Shown: positions 44,558 to 53,529, counted from the first letter of the stretch. The stretch: DNA of 57,206 nucleotides from Armatimonadota bacterium (GCA_025353925.1 JANXNV010000156.1:1-57206), one strand, 5' to 3'. Made by a program: numbers and translations. The notes: generated by a model from the letters alone, not told the origin.

Positions 44558-45384
44558 TTCTCCTGCCAGATATATCTCTCCCTGCCGAAAGCAGCGCGAC
44601 TCTCGCCGGGCTGCAGCAAATCGTCGATGATATGCCAACTTATGACCAGAAGGTGTTTGAGGGAAAACGGCTGTTCGATACTAAACGGAGAAGCGTGCCA
44701 TTTCGCCCAATTATCAATTCCCTGAAAGCAATGACTACCGGTGCTCGCCGATGTTGTTATTGTGAGGACTCGCAAGCAACCGACATCGAGCATATTTGGC
44801 CGAAAGATTATTTTCCTAATCTTGTGTTCGCCTGGGAAAACTATCTGTTTAGCTGCTCTCGCTGCAATCGCCCGAAGTCTAATCAATGCGATGTATATCT
44901 CATCCACAACGGACAGCGAGTCTCTGTTTCTCAGATGATCAAACAACATGGTGGCCCGCCTCCTGCAGGTGATCCGGTACTGATAAATCCACGTTTGGAA
45001 AATCCTTTGGATTTTATGATACTGGACCTTAGTGACACTTTTTTCTTCAATCCGCTCGCTGAACCAAACACTCAGCAATGGGAACGAGCAAGACATACAA
45101 TTGATCTCTTGAAACTAAATGAAGAAGATGTTTTGCCGAAAGCGAGACAAGAAGCATTCCATAACTACCGAGACCGTCTCGAAAAGTACATTACTGAGAA
45201 ATCAAAAGATAAGCCCTTAGAAACCTTACAGCGTATACAACATACCTTGCAAAGAATGGGACACCCTACCGTCTGGCAGGAGATGAAGCGGCAAAGCATG
45301 CTTGTACTCACAACTCCTAGCCCTCTCGTAATCCGTGAAATCAAGACACTGTTTGATGCTGCTCCTGAAGCTATGGTGTGGTAA
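44554..45384 (+). CDS. ptuB: HNH endonuclease, PtuB-like (Septu-type defence)
   Basis: A 276-residue nuclease with a zinc-HNH core: cysteines 67/70 (CCYC) and 101/104 (CSRCN), catalytic His80 in DIEHIWPK and Asn96 in WENYLF. This arrangement is that of the retron/Septu HNH family (TIGR02646-like). The C-terminal 150 residues are helical and unassigned and may bind the ATPase. In Septu, PtuA is thought to sense infection and license PtuB to cut nucleic acid. Start overlaps the ATPase stop by four bases; low G+C (44761-44820: 43%). Confidence 0.85.
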   Translation: MILLPDISLPAESSATLAGLQQIVDDMPTYDQKVFEGKRLFDTKRRSVPFRPIINSLKAMTTGARRCCYCEDSQATDIEHIWPKDYFPNLVFAWENYLFSCSRCNRPKSNQCDVYLIHNGQRVSVSQMIKQHGGPPPAGDPVLINPRLENPLDFMILDLSDTFFFNPLAEPNTQQWERARHTIDLLKLNEEDVLPKARQEAFHNYRDRLEKYITEKSKDKPLETLQRIQHTLQRMGHPTVWQEMKRQSMLVLTTPSPLVIREIKTLFDAAPEAMVW

Positions 45385-45395
45385 ACCAAAGCGGG

Positions 45396-45441
45396 GCGGG
45401 GGATGTCGCTTGAAGCGATATTTCACGTCTCACCCCTACAT
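45396..45441. repeat. Degenerate REP-like sequence after the nuclease gene
   Basis: A G-rich run, the small dyad TCGCT-TGA-AGCGA (45406-45418), and ACCCCTAC (reverse complement of GTAGGGGT) lie within 50 bases of the nuclease stop. It resembles a decayed copy of the elements at 10651 and 46453, and may act as the transcript end. Little else is seen in the 225-base gap apart from the promoter downstream. Confidence 0.3.
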
Positions 45442-45486
45442 CTTCTTTCTCCCCACCTCCGTCTCCTCCCTAAATCGCCCCACCGC

Positions 45487-45516
45487 TTGACACAGGTTCC
45501 TTCTCCCTGTCATACT
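45487..45516 (+). promoter_or_regulatory. Promoter of the 254-aa hypothetical gene
   Basis: TTGACA (45487-45492), 18 bp, CATACT (45511-45516). Start predicted near 45523, leaving a leader of nearly 90 bases with AAGGAA before the ATG at 45610. Confidence 0.6.
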
Positions 45517-45609
45517 AACTATAGCTAAAACTAGTAGACTCCTGAGTCTGCCGAGGCCGTCTCTCAAAAAACAGTCTCTGCTCGCACCCGACCTGGAAAG
45601 GAACCCGTT

Positions 45610-46374
45610 ATGTCACTCGCTGCCTGGAATGCCCCGCCGCCGAACCGACGCGCGATTGCCGCTCGCAATGCCACCACCCACGGACTCTTTGCCCGTGATG
45701 TGGTCCTGCCTTCCCTGGGAGAAGACCCCTCGGGATACAATGAAGTCTATCTTGATCTCTGCATGCAGATCAATCCGACCAACTTGCTGGAAAGGCACTA
45801 CGTCGAAAAAATCGCCGCCGCCTCCTGGCGGCTCCGCCGGCTTCACCGCTGGCAGGCACAACTGTTCGAGGACGCCCGCCTGTCTGAAGACGAACGGCTG
45901 ACCAAGATCGACAAGGTCATGCGCCACGAAACCGCCCTGCACCGCCAGATCGATACCGCCATCAAAATGCTCTCCAAACACGTCCCGCGCCTCCTCGCCG
46001 CCCGTGCCCGCGAAGAAGCACTGGCCGAGATGGATCAGACCGACCGGGCCTGCCGCGACGATTCGGATATCGCCGCCGAAGTGGAAACCAAAACCCGCGA
46101 GAACCTGCACTTCCGCCCCTGGCCCTCGGACTTCGAGATGCAGAAGCTGGACAATCTCGTCCCCGTCCCCGAGCCGGAACCACGCCTCCCTGTACCGGAG
46201 GCGGAAGACGAAGACGACGAGATGACCGATGAGGAATACGCGGAAGAATGCCGCCTGGAAGCCGAAGAGCTTGATCGGGAATGTGTAGAAGCAAGGGCGG
46301 CCACGAAGAGGGAGATGGACCGGGGCTATGCCCATCACCCACATATCAACAATAATCCAAAAGCAAAGGTATAG
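45610..46374 (+). CDS. Conserved hypothetical protein with N-terminal NA-x2-HGL motif
   Basis: A 254-residue cytosolic protein. The N-terminus carries ARNATTHGLFARDVVLP, a pattern I recall from widespread unassigned proteins in Acidobacteriota and Planctomycetota (arginine-rich lead, NA..HGL). A helical middle follows (about 55-145; AAASWRLRRLHRWQAQLF), then a Pro/Glu/Asp-rich acidic C-terminus (about 175-225). No catalytic motif. Its G+C is high (45841-45900: 63%), unlike the defence genes beside it, so it is probably native. Function unknown; its position next to the defence pair may be chance. Confidence 0.65.
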   Translation: MSLAAWNAPPPNRRAIAARNATTHGLFARDVVLPSLGEDPSGYNEVYLDLCMQINPTNLLERHYVEKIAAASWRLRRLHRWQAQLFEDARLSEDERLTKIDKVMRHETALHRQIDTAIKMLSKHVPRLLAARAREEALAEMDQTDRACRDDSDIAAEVETKTRENLHFRPWPSDFEMQKLDNLVPVPEPEPRLPVPEAEDEDDEMTDEEYAEECRLEAEELDRECVEARAATKREMDRGYAHHPHINNNPKAKV

Positions 46375-46452
46375 CGAATTTGCTAAAACAAACGACTTTG
46401 CTGCACAATTCCGGGCGACTCCAACCTGGCACCCGGAACCGGCTTGGCTGAC

Positions 46453-46568
46453 CTGTAGGGGCACTGCTTGCTGCGCCCTCTTATCCTTGCTGCGCCCTCT
46501 TATCCTTGCCGGTTCCGAACGCCGGGTACTCTCTTACGCGCAAACGTCCCGGGTGCCTTCCCCTACAG
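46453..46568. repeat. REP-like element with tandem 19-mer
   Basis: CTGTAGGGG (46453-46461) and its reverse complement (46560-46568) enclose two exact tandem copies of a 19-base unit (46471-46489 and 46490-46508) that begins CTGCGCCCTCT. It has the same design as the element at 10651-10725. The right arm contains the TAG stop of the leftward propeller gene. Confidence 0.8.
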
Positions 46569-48443
46569 CCGCACCCACGCATGCGTCGCCGCCGCCAGCA
46601 CTGCTTTTGGGTTCGTCCGGTCGCGCACGCCCTGCGCCGTCAGCGTGTACAGCGCACCCGGCTTCAGAGGCGTGATCGCCAGGTAGACCGTCTGCGGGTC
46701 CGCACCGTCTAGTGACGCCCGCAGCACCCGTGCGCCGTTGTCCAGGGCGTAGTTCGAGAGCCGCACCGCAGTGATCGGCTCGACCGGCTTCTCGTAATGC
46801 ACGATCAAATGCCCGTGGTTCGCCGAGACTTTTGCGATGGACGGGAGCGCACCGGGCAGCAGGCCGTAGACCTGCAGCTGGTTCGAGAACGTCGGCGCAA
46901 ACACTTTGCCGTTTGCGACCGTCGGAGCGCAGAACTTGGCGAACATGCCGATGTCGTCTCGGCCCGCATTCATCTTGCTGTCCCAAAGCGCGTGGGCGAG
47001 GTTGGCCGCGTCGTAGGCCCGCAGGATGCCCGGCACCGTGTCCCAGTTCGCGTTGGCGTCGTAAGGCGTACACGCCCACACAATGCCGGTACCCGCCTTG
47101 CCGCCGTCCGCCGAAACTGATAGGAATCCGCCCGGCATCCCGTCGGGCACCGGCAGAGGCGACTGCGAATCCGGCTTCTGCACCAGCTTGCCCCCGGCGA
47201 ATTTGAACGCCTTCAAGTAGTCGAACTCGCCCCAGACATAGGCCATCGGGCCGCCGGGTCCGTGCCAGAAGACCGGGGAACCGTGAATGTTGTTCGGAGT
47301 GATCTGGAAAGTCTGCGCGATCTGGCCGTCAGACCCGCTCTGGGTATGGCCCAGCTTGTCCTGATGCGTCAGGTAAAGCCAGCCGTTCTTGCCGCCCGCC
47401 AGCAGCAGATTCGACCCCGGAACCAGCAGCGGGCCGGAAGCGCCCATGTCCTGGTCGTTTGCACTCAGCGATGCCTGATTATAGGGCGTGAAGTAATCCA
47501 CCGGGTGAAGGGTTTTCCCGCTTGGCCGCAGCTTCAGGATCGTGTCGCCGTAGTCCGACCCGTGCGCGTTCGCATTGAATGTCCCGTTGCCTGTCATGGC
47601 GAAGATCGCCCCGGTGCTGTCGGTCGCCAGGCCCATCCCCGCCTGCCAGATCGCCCCGTCGCTGCCGTTCGGGGTAGTATTGAAAACGCACCTCTGGGCC
47701 AGCGTCAGCGCATCATAGCCGAGAATCCATCCGTGAAAAACGCCCTGGTCGGCGTGGGAGCCGTAAGCCAGATACACCACCCCATTCGAGAGCAGCAGGC
47801 CGGGACGGTTCAGCTGCGTGACCGGATCGAATGCCAGAACGCCTTTGACGCTGCCTTCGCCGGTGCCTTTGACCGACGCTTTGATCAGAACTGGGCTGCC
47901 GTGCCGCTCCCGGCCAGTCGCGATGTCCAGGGCATGGAGCCGCTGGACGTAAGTCTTATTTTCTTTGTTCTTGGTCTCGACATAGATCGTATGCCCGGGA
48001 AGGTCGATCACCGGCGTGCTGGTGATCCCGATCTCCCCCCGCATATCGGTCCAGTGCGTCGTATAAATCTCTGCCGCCGGGACCGCCGGACCCAGCGTGA
48101 CCTTCCAGAGCGGCGCATTGGCCTTCGGGTCATCGGCATCGAAAGCGTAAACGCTGTTATGCGAAGTCGCCGCAAAAACCACATTGTGCAGCCCCTTGCC
48201 GGGAATCGGCAGGCTCTGCACATACAGTGGCTGGGCGTAAAGATAGCCCTCCACGGTGCGCGTGAACACTTTGCCGAATGCGGCGACATTCACATTTGCC
48301 GTCGTGAGCGTTGTCTCCCGCAGGGTCGCACCGGTCCGCGCATTGTCGTTATGCTGGGTGAGAACATGCTGCGCACGAGCCGCCTCACCGCCGCTGAGAA
48401 GAGCTAGGCCAGCCGCCAAGAAAACAGAAAAGAGTCTTAACAT
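46563..48443 (-). CDS. Secreted PQQ-type beta-propeller protein
   Basis: A 626-residue exported protein. Signal peptide about 1-24 (ending ARAQ). The rest is a large propeller of the PQQ/quinoprotein kind (LYAQPLYVQSL, VYAFDADDPKANAPLW, STPVIDLPGHTIYVETKN, HALDIATGRE), followed by a C-terminal fibronectin/Ig-like module (about 545-626). PQQ-ligand residues cannot be assigned, so it is probably a structural or binding propeller rather than a dehydrogenase. It starts 12 bases after the tubulin-like gene, apparently in the same operon, which would place it in the periplasm or at the surface. Confidence 0.8.
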   Translation of the reverse strand: MLRLFSVFLAAGLALLSGGEAARAQHVLTQHNDNARTGATLRETTLTTANVNVAAFGKVFTRTVEGYLYAQPLYVQSLPIPGKGLHNVVFAATSHNSVYAFDADDPKANAPLWKVTLGPAVPAAEIYTTHWTDMRGEIGITSTPVIDLPGHTIYVETKNKENKTYVQRLHALDIATGRERHGSPVLIKASVKGTGEGSVKGVLAFDPVTQLNRPGLLLSNGVVYLAYGSHADQGVFHGWILGYDALTLAQRCVFNTTPNGSDGAIWQAGMGLATDSTGAIFAMTGNGTFNANAHGSDYGDTILKLRPSGKTLHPVDYFTPYNQASLSANDQDMGASGPLLVPGSNLLLAGGKNGWLYLTHQDKLGHTQSGSDGQIAQTFQITPNNIHGSPVFWHGPGGPMAYVWGEFDYLKAFKFAGGKLVQKPDSQSPLPVPDGMPGGFLSVSADGGKAGTGIVWACTPYDANANWDTVPGILRAYDAANLAHALWDSKMNAGRDDIGMFAKFCAPTVANGKVFAPTFSNQLQVYGLLPGALPSIAKVSANHGHLIVHYEKPVEPITAVRLSNYALDNGARVLRASLDGADPQTVYLAITPLKPGALYTLTAQGVRDRTNPKAVLAAATHAWVRL

Positions 48444-48455
48444 GCGTACTTGTTT

Positions 48456-51400
48456 CTAAACCTCCGCCAGGATCTCCCGGCGCCGGGTGTCATATTCGTC
48501 CTGCGTGATCAAAGCCTCGTCCAAAAGCTCTTTCAGCTCCCCGAGACGTTCTTTGCGTGTACGAGGCAGTGCTGCCTGGCTGGGGATCACCGCCGGCAAT
48601 GCCGTGGGGGTACTGCTTGCTGCGGCGACTTTATTAATTTCCTCGCTGCCGCCGTAGTTGATCTCTTCGAGATACGCGGTCAGCACAGAGTAGTAAGAGT
48701 TGTAAAACGGCAAAGCCCAGCGCGACTTCTGCGCGTTCGCGTGAGAAACCATCAGGTCGCCCAGAGCGCGGACACCCAGGTCGCGCAGACGTTCATCAAT
48801 CGCCGCCGAGACCTGCGCCTGCATCCGGCGGTCATCGCAAAGCCGCTGCACCAGGTCACGCGCTTCGAGCGGCGGCCGCGCTTCCGCTGCCCCGGAGCCT
48901 AAAGTAGGAGGAGCCTCGGACACTTTATTGAACTCGCCTAGCGCATCGGTCTTCGGCATGCCGAACTTATCGACATAGCTGGCGGAAAAGCGGACCTGCG
49001 TGCGCGTCCCGACCGACGTATACCGAGCCTCCTGCTCTTCGGTGATGACCCCCGAGGCCCAGCCGACGACAAATGTGCGCCAGGCCTGCTTTTGATCTTC
49101 GGCGGAGGGCGGGGCGATCCGTACCCATTCCTTCACATCCGTGCGGGTATGGATCGGATTGGCTGCCGCGCCCTGCGCCTTGACCTGATCGTATGCATAC
49201 CGGTAGGAGTCCATACCCTGCAGAAGCCGCAGCGGGAATGCCGCCCGCTCATGCAGAAACAGCACCTGGTCCGGCTCGTTCGAATTCGTGATCTGCTGCT
49301 CTTTGATGCCCTGGACACTCTCGGTGATCATCGACGCAAACCGCTGCTCGCTCTCGGTCCGGGGTGCCGCTCCGTGAAGGACGCCGACAATGGTCTGCTC
49401 CTTGTTCATGTTATGCGTGTAATTTGGGGCATTCTCCTGAAGGTGCAGGAATGGCTGCGACAGAGCAACCACGCGCCGCAGGGTCTGTACCGTCCGGTCG
49501 GTCTCCAAGCCGTACTTAGCATAGAACTTGTCTAAAACACTCTCATCGGCAATGGGCTTGAAGACGCCCTGCGCATGATCCAAAATCACCTGGCTGAGAC
49601 GCAGCATCTCGCCGTCTCGCATGCCCCAGACGTCGTTGTGCGTGCCCAGCGTGTCTAGAATATCGGCGGTCAGATTGTTGACCACCGGATTTGCCGGGTC
49701 CGAGGCATTGCCCACGTAAAAGCTGTACCGCTCGTCGATGTCGCCGCCGACATACCGCTCGATGCCCGTATTCGGATCCGTCTCGCGCCGGCCCGGATGA
49801 AACAGTACCTCGCCGTTGACATCCACCGGCTCCTGCACCGCGTGACGCTCAGCCTTTTCGAACCGCGCCTTTAGAGCTTCCATGCGCTCGACGTAGCGGT
49901 CCATCTCGGCCCGGAGCGCACTGACCGTGGTCATCATCTGCGTGTAGAAGACAATCGCCGCCCCGGCGGCTTTGGCGTCTAATGCCTCGGCATCGAACCG
50001 CCGGGCCGCCGAAATATAGGTGTCTTTGCCTTCATCGATCTCCCGCCGTTTGGCCGTCGCAATCAGGCCGAGCATGAAATCGCCCGCATGCCGCCCGATG
50101 GATTGCAGGGCATCATCGCGCTGCTTTGTCAATGGGAAGGAGCCGCCCTTGAGGTCATCCTGCTGCTTCTCCATTTGGACGACGTACCCACGAAATCGTT
50201 CCAGCATCGTGTCGAGTGCCGCCGCCGCCACCGAGTGTCGATGGTTCGGGTCGTTGACCCGCTGAGAGACCCATTCGCGCAGTGCTTTGTCCTTCGCTCG
50301 GAGTGCCGCCCCGAGGTTCTGCTGCACCTGATAGACCGACTCGCCTAAGTTCGTTCGCCGCTTCGCCAGCAGGTCAGGGTTCGGATCGGTATCCGCGACC
50401 TTGCCCTCAGACTCTTTTTGCCGGGCCATCAAGTACTCGACTACCCGCCCATGCCCCGGATAGGCCGTCATGTACTGCCGGTCTACTGCCTGCCAGTAGG
50501 CCATCGCCCCGTCGCGCAGGGTCTCACCGGTCTCGGAATTGCCGAGCAGAACCTGCCGCTGCACGGCCTCCGGGGTCAGGCCCAGCCGCCCCAGTTCCTG
50601 ATCGGTGAAGGCTCCGACATTGACCGTCCGCTCCAGCGGCGTCGTCCATCGCCGCACGATGTCGCCCGCCAGACGGTTCGCACAGGCCGACATGACTTTG
50701 TCCTTCGGAAACTGGATCGCCGCCAGCCCGAAGCCGAGATAGTTCTGCGGGCAGCCCAATCCGTCGGTTGTGATCAAAAACTGGTCGAAATTGTTCCGGT
50801 TGGACTTCTTCTGACGCTGAAACTCGGAAGTCAAATCCAAAAATATCGAGTGCCCGATCATCTCCACCAGATCCTGCACGCTGTCGAGCTGCGCGGCGGG
50901 TGACGACGTATCCGCCAGGTAGGTGTAGCGAAACGGCGGGTCGGCATCCTCCATCGGCGGAATATCCGCCTGGTACTGCGCCGAAAAGGTTGTCGTCGAA
51001 TCGGTAAAATGGTTCAGCTCTAAGAGTGCGGCATACGCATTGGGCCGGTTGTCCACAGCCACCGCTTCCGAGTTCGGCGGGATGGAAAACATCCCTACGG
51101 TTTCGAGCATCCGCTGATTTTTGAACTTGTTCCGCACGGTGTAGGCCAAATCCAGGAACATCCCGGACCCTGTGCCGCCGAGCATGGAGCCGACGATATA
51201 TACCGTGATGCCTTCGCCGACCTGCAAGCCGCTCCTGATGGCTGTCTCTTTGCTGGAGTCTTTAGTAATCTGCAGCATCTGCTCTTCCAGCCGCCGCGCG
51301 ATTTGGTTGTAGTTCCAGAAATACGCCAGCCGCCCCCGCGCCCGCACGGCTCCTGCCCCCTGATCGATATCGCCGGTCAAAACGCGCGGGTCCAGCCAGG

Positions 51401-51785
51401 TCCGCAGGTGCGGGTGCTCACGCAAGTTCTTGCGCAGAGAGTCGACGCCATGCACCGACGTATGTATCTTATCGGCCACATCTAAATTGACCGCATCGTC
51501 GTAGTTCGGATTCTTGGCAAAGATCGCCTGATCGGTATCCAGCAGCAGAAACGAGACAATCGGCAGCTTATCTAAAGCCCCGTACTTGTCTAGGAGCCGC
51601 TTCCGAATATCCAGCAGGATCTGATGCCCCGTCCCGCCGACCCCGATAATCAGCGACCGCGAAATCCCCCGCAGCCGCCCATCCTCCGCCTGCGGCCCCG
51701 TCGTAGACGCCGGCGCAGCGGTGTTTGCCGGGGTGGTGACGGTGGAGATTGGACCATTCGGTGTTGTTTGTGTTGTGTCTGCCAT
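48456..51785 (-). CDS. Tubulin-like GTPase with C-terminal SHOCT-like motif
   Basis: An 1109-residue protein. The N-terminal half has tubulin/FtsZ-type nucleotide loops: IIGVGGTGHQ (46-55), an acidic LLDTD (80-85), DQGAGAVRARGR (141-152) and the signature GGTGSGMF (203-210, matching GGGTGTG). This is the Tubulin_2 type rather than FtsZ. A long middle (about 330-900) is predicted alpha-helical and may be a scaffold. The last 30 residues (RLGELKELLDEALITQDEYD) match the SHOCT short helical motif. There is no good ribosome binding site before the ATG, only a structured leader. It should bind GTP and possibly polymerise; no membrane helix. Confidence 0.82.
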   Translation of the reverse strand: MADTTQTTPNGPISTVTTPANTAAPASTTGPQAEDGRLRGISRSLIIGVGGTGHQILLDIRKRLLDKYGALDKLPIVSFLLLDTDQAIFAKNPNYDDAVNLDVADKIHTSVHGVDSLRKNLREHPHLRTWLDPRVLTGDIDQGAGAVRARGRLAYFWNYNQIARRLEEQMLQITKDSSKETAIRSGLQVGEGITVYIVGSMLGGTGSGMFLDLAYTVRNKFKNQRMLETVGMFSIPPNSEAVAVDNRPNAYAALLELNHFTDSTTTFSAQYQADIPPMEDADPPFRYTYLADTSSPAAQLDSVQDLVEMIGHSIFLDLTSEFQRQKKSNRNNFDQFLITTDGLGCPQNYLGFGLAAIQFPKDKVMSACANRLAGDIVRRWTTPLERTVNVGAFTDQELGRLGLTPEAVQRQVLLGNSETGETLRDGAMAYWQAVDRQYMTAYPGHGRVVEYLMARQKESEGKVADTDPNPDLLAKRRTNLGESVYQVQQNLGAALRAKDKALREWVSQRVNDPNHRHSVAAAALDTMLERFRGYVVQMEKQQDDLKGGSFPLTKQRDDALQSIGRHAGDFMLGLIATAKRREIDEGKDTYISAARRFDAEALDAKAAGAAIVFYTQMMTTVSALRAEMDRYVERMEALKARFEKAERHAVQEPVDVNGEVLFHPGRRETDPNTGIERYVGGDIDERYSFYVGNASDPANPVVNNLTADILDTLGTHNDVWGMRDGEMLRLSQVILDHAQGVFKPIADESVLDKFYAKYGLETDRTVQTLRRVVALSQPFLHLQENAPNYTHNMNKEQTIVGVLHGAAPRTESEQRFASMITESVQGIKEQQITNSNEPDQVLFLHERAAFPLRLLQGMDSYRYAYDQVKAQGAAANPIHTRTDVKEWVRIAPPSAEDQKQAWRTFVVGWASGVITEEQEARYTSVGTRTQVRFSASYVDKFGMPKTDALGEFNKVSEAPPTLGSGAAEARPPLEARDLVQRLCDDRRMQAQVSAAIDERLRDLGVRALGDLMVSHANAQKSRWALPFYNSYYSVLTAYLEEINYGGSEEINKVAAASSTPTALPAVIPSQAALPRTRKERLGELKELLDEALITQDEYDTRRREILAEV

Positions 51786-51837
51786 AATTGTTCAATAATT
51801 GAGAGGCGAGAGAATAACTTCCACTCGCTGAATGTCA

Positions 51838-51926
51838 TCCTTCGCATGAAGGACAAGACTGCCTTCCGTCCGCGTCTCTTACGTCCGGAGGACGATTATT
51901 TAGCGAGAGGAATTTATTCCCTCGCT
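51838..51926 (-). other. Structured leader of the tubulin-like gene
   Basis: The 155-base gap before the tubulin-like gene holds two clear stem-loops: TCCTTC-GCAT-GAAGGA (51838-51853) and a longer one at 51902-51926 (AGCGAG...CTCGCT with one bulged A). Neither is followed by a T run, so termination is unlikely; mRNA processing or translational control is possible. Confidence 0.5.
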
Positions 51927-51940
51927 CTGACTGCCATTTA

Positions 51941-52846
51941 TTACCCGCCCACGATCCGTTTCGCCGCTTCGTTCCCATTCGAAACCTTCGTCCGATGCGG
52001 CTCCACAATCAGCGTATCCACTTCGGCACGGGCCTCCGTAATAGCGTTCGCCTCATGGGCGACTCGCTGGATGCTGGCGGCGAGGCCGGACAGCTCCGGG
52101 GCGGACTGCCGTCCACCGACTTTCAGGGCGGTCAGGCTGGTGTGTAATGCCCGTATCTGTTCGCCAACTTCTTCCCGCAGGGCCTGGTTACGCCGCAGAA
52201 GCAGCAGAGTACGGGCCGCAGTCTCCGCGCGACGTGCCAGAGAGTCCGCGCGTCGGCGCAGGCTGGCGGCAATAATGGTGTCTGCTTCCGCGGATGCCCC
52301 GCACTCCTGCGCGGCAGCCTCCGCGCGGAGTGCGGCTGGATTATCCGTCACGACTTTCTGTTCGAGCGGCAGTGCCTGGATCGCCAGACTCAGGGCCGAA
52401 ATAGCCTCTCGGACTTCACGCTCTGCCACGGCATCCGTGAGTACGGGAAGTGCAATCACGCTGTCTGCTAGTGTCAGGAACTGCTGCGACAGCGGATCCG
52501 TTTGACCCTGGCGCAACGTCTGAACCTCGTAGGTTGTCAGGGGACTTCGCCGGGACTGCGCCGCATCCAGAGAGCGCAGGGTGGAATATATATAGCATCC
52601 GATCAGCCCGGTCGTGGCGATTCCCGCGACTACTGCCACAGCGATTGCCTGCAGGGCAAAGAGCAGCCCGGTCACGGCCAAACCGCCTAAAATCCATCCA
52701 CCCAGAAAATTCGGATTGACGGCATCTGGGCTTTGCTGGCAGGAGCGGACACGCTGTCGTTGAGTTTCCCCGCCGAGTTTCTCCCCCAAATCCTGCGGAT
52801 AAAGTTCCATAACGTTCGTTTTCGCAAATTTGATATGCGTTTTCAC
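51941..52846 (-). CDS. Membrane-anchored coiled-coil protein of the tubulin cluster
   Basis: A 301-residue protein. Two adjacent membrane helices (about 48-70 and 72-90) follow a short polar N-terminus; the rest (about 95-290) is helical with heptad-like Leu/Ala spacing (RAETAARTLLLLRRNQALREEV), probably a long coiled coil in the cytoplasm. It resembles the general shape of TelA-type tellurite/toxic-anion proteins, but I see no diagnostic motif. It starts at a GTG overlapping the upstream stop by four bases; ATG at 52810 is an alternative start. Likely partner of the tubulin-like protein encoded next. Confidence 0.65.
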   Translation of the reverse strand: MKTHIKFAKTNVMELYPQDLGEKLGGETQRQRVRSCQQSPDAVNPNFLGGWILGGLAVTGLLFALQAIAVAVVAGIATTGLIGCYIYSTLRSLDAAQSRRSPLTTYEVQTLRQGQTDPLSQQFLTLADSVIALPVLTDAVAEREVREAISALSLAIQALPLEQKVVTDNPAALRAEAAAQECGASAEADTIIAASLRRRADSLARRAETAARTLLLLRRNQALREEVGEQIRALHTSLTALKVGGRQSAPELSGLAASIQRVAHEANAITEARAEVDTLIVEPHRTKVSNGNEAAKRIVGG

Positions 52847-53529
52847 ACGGTCCGGCGGCGATTGAGCATAACGACCAAAAACGCCCCGACGGCGATTGTT
52901 TCGATGGCGATCCCGATCAAGCGGGTTTCGTCATTTTGCAGAAATAGGTACCAGGCAAGGCCGCAAAACGACAAAATGCCGATGAGCAAGGCAATCCTGG
53001 CCGCCGCACCGGGATCACTCTGTTTATTCGCGGACCGGGCGATGAGGTAGACCACGAACGGCAGGAAAAAGAGGGCGATGACGAGGCCGACGCCAAGTAC
53101 GATGTACTTCACAATCATGCTCGGCGATTCGAACGAAAGCTCGCCGCTGCCTGCCGGATACCGAGCCACGCCGCCGGTGCTCGAAGTCACCTCGAAATGG
53201 TATTGATACTGCCCGCTCTGCTGCGGCGTAAAGACCCAGCTCGCATCCTCCCCGGCAACCGGATCGCCGCCGGGCGCAGTGGCCTTTTGCGTGACCTGAC
53301 CGTACGGGGTATCCACGACCATTTGAAGCGCAGCAGGAGGGTCACCTTCGGCCTGCGTGTATTTTAGATGAAATGTGTAGGTATGCCCCGGCAGGACCGA
53401 TGAAGGAAATTCACTGGCAGGCTCCAGCGTCGGCGGCTTGGCAAATGCGCTGCCCATCGCCAGCAGACACAGACTCACTAGAATGGCGATTTGGGCAGCG
53501 ACTAGGGACGGATAGGTTCTCAACGGCAC
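52843..53529 (-). CDS. Exported membrane protein with Ig-like domain and three membrane helices
   Basis: A 228-residue protein beginning with a signal peptide (about 1-30, cut after AFA). An Ig-like/fibronectin beta domain follows (about 33-125; SSVLPGHTYTFHLKYTQ, WVFTPQQSGQYQYHFEV), and then three membrane helices (about 135-160, 172-190 and 200-220). The GTG at 53529 has a perfect GAGGAG six bases upstream; an in-frame ATG at 53601 gives no sensible signal peptide. No family recognised. It is translationally coupled to the coiled-coil gene. Confidence 0.7.
   Translation of the reverse strand: MPLRTYPSLVAAQIAILVSLCLLAMGSAFAKPPTLEPASEFPSSVLPGHTYTFHLKYTQAEGDPPAALQMVVDTPYGQVTQKATAPGGDPVAGEDASWVFTPQQSGQYQYHFEVTSSTGGVARYPAGSGELSFESPSMIVKYIVLGVGLVIALFFLPFVVYLIARSANKQSDPGAAARIALLIGILSFCGLAWYLFLQNDETRLIGIAIETIAVGAFLVVMLNRRRTV

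Noticed and set aside
51941-52846. Naming the coiled-coil membrane protein TelA or XpaC
   Set aside because: Only the general shape agrees; no diagnostic motif could be read, so the gene was left unassigned.
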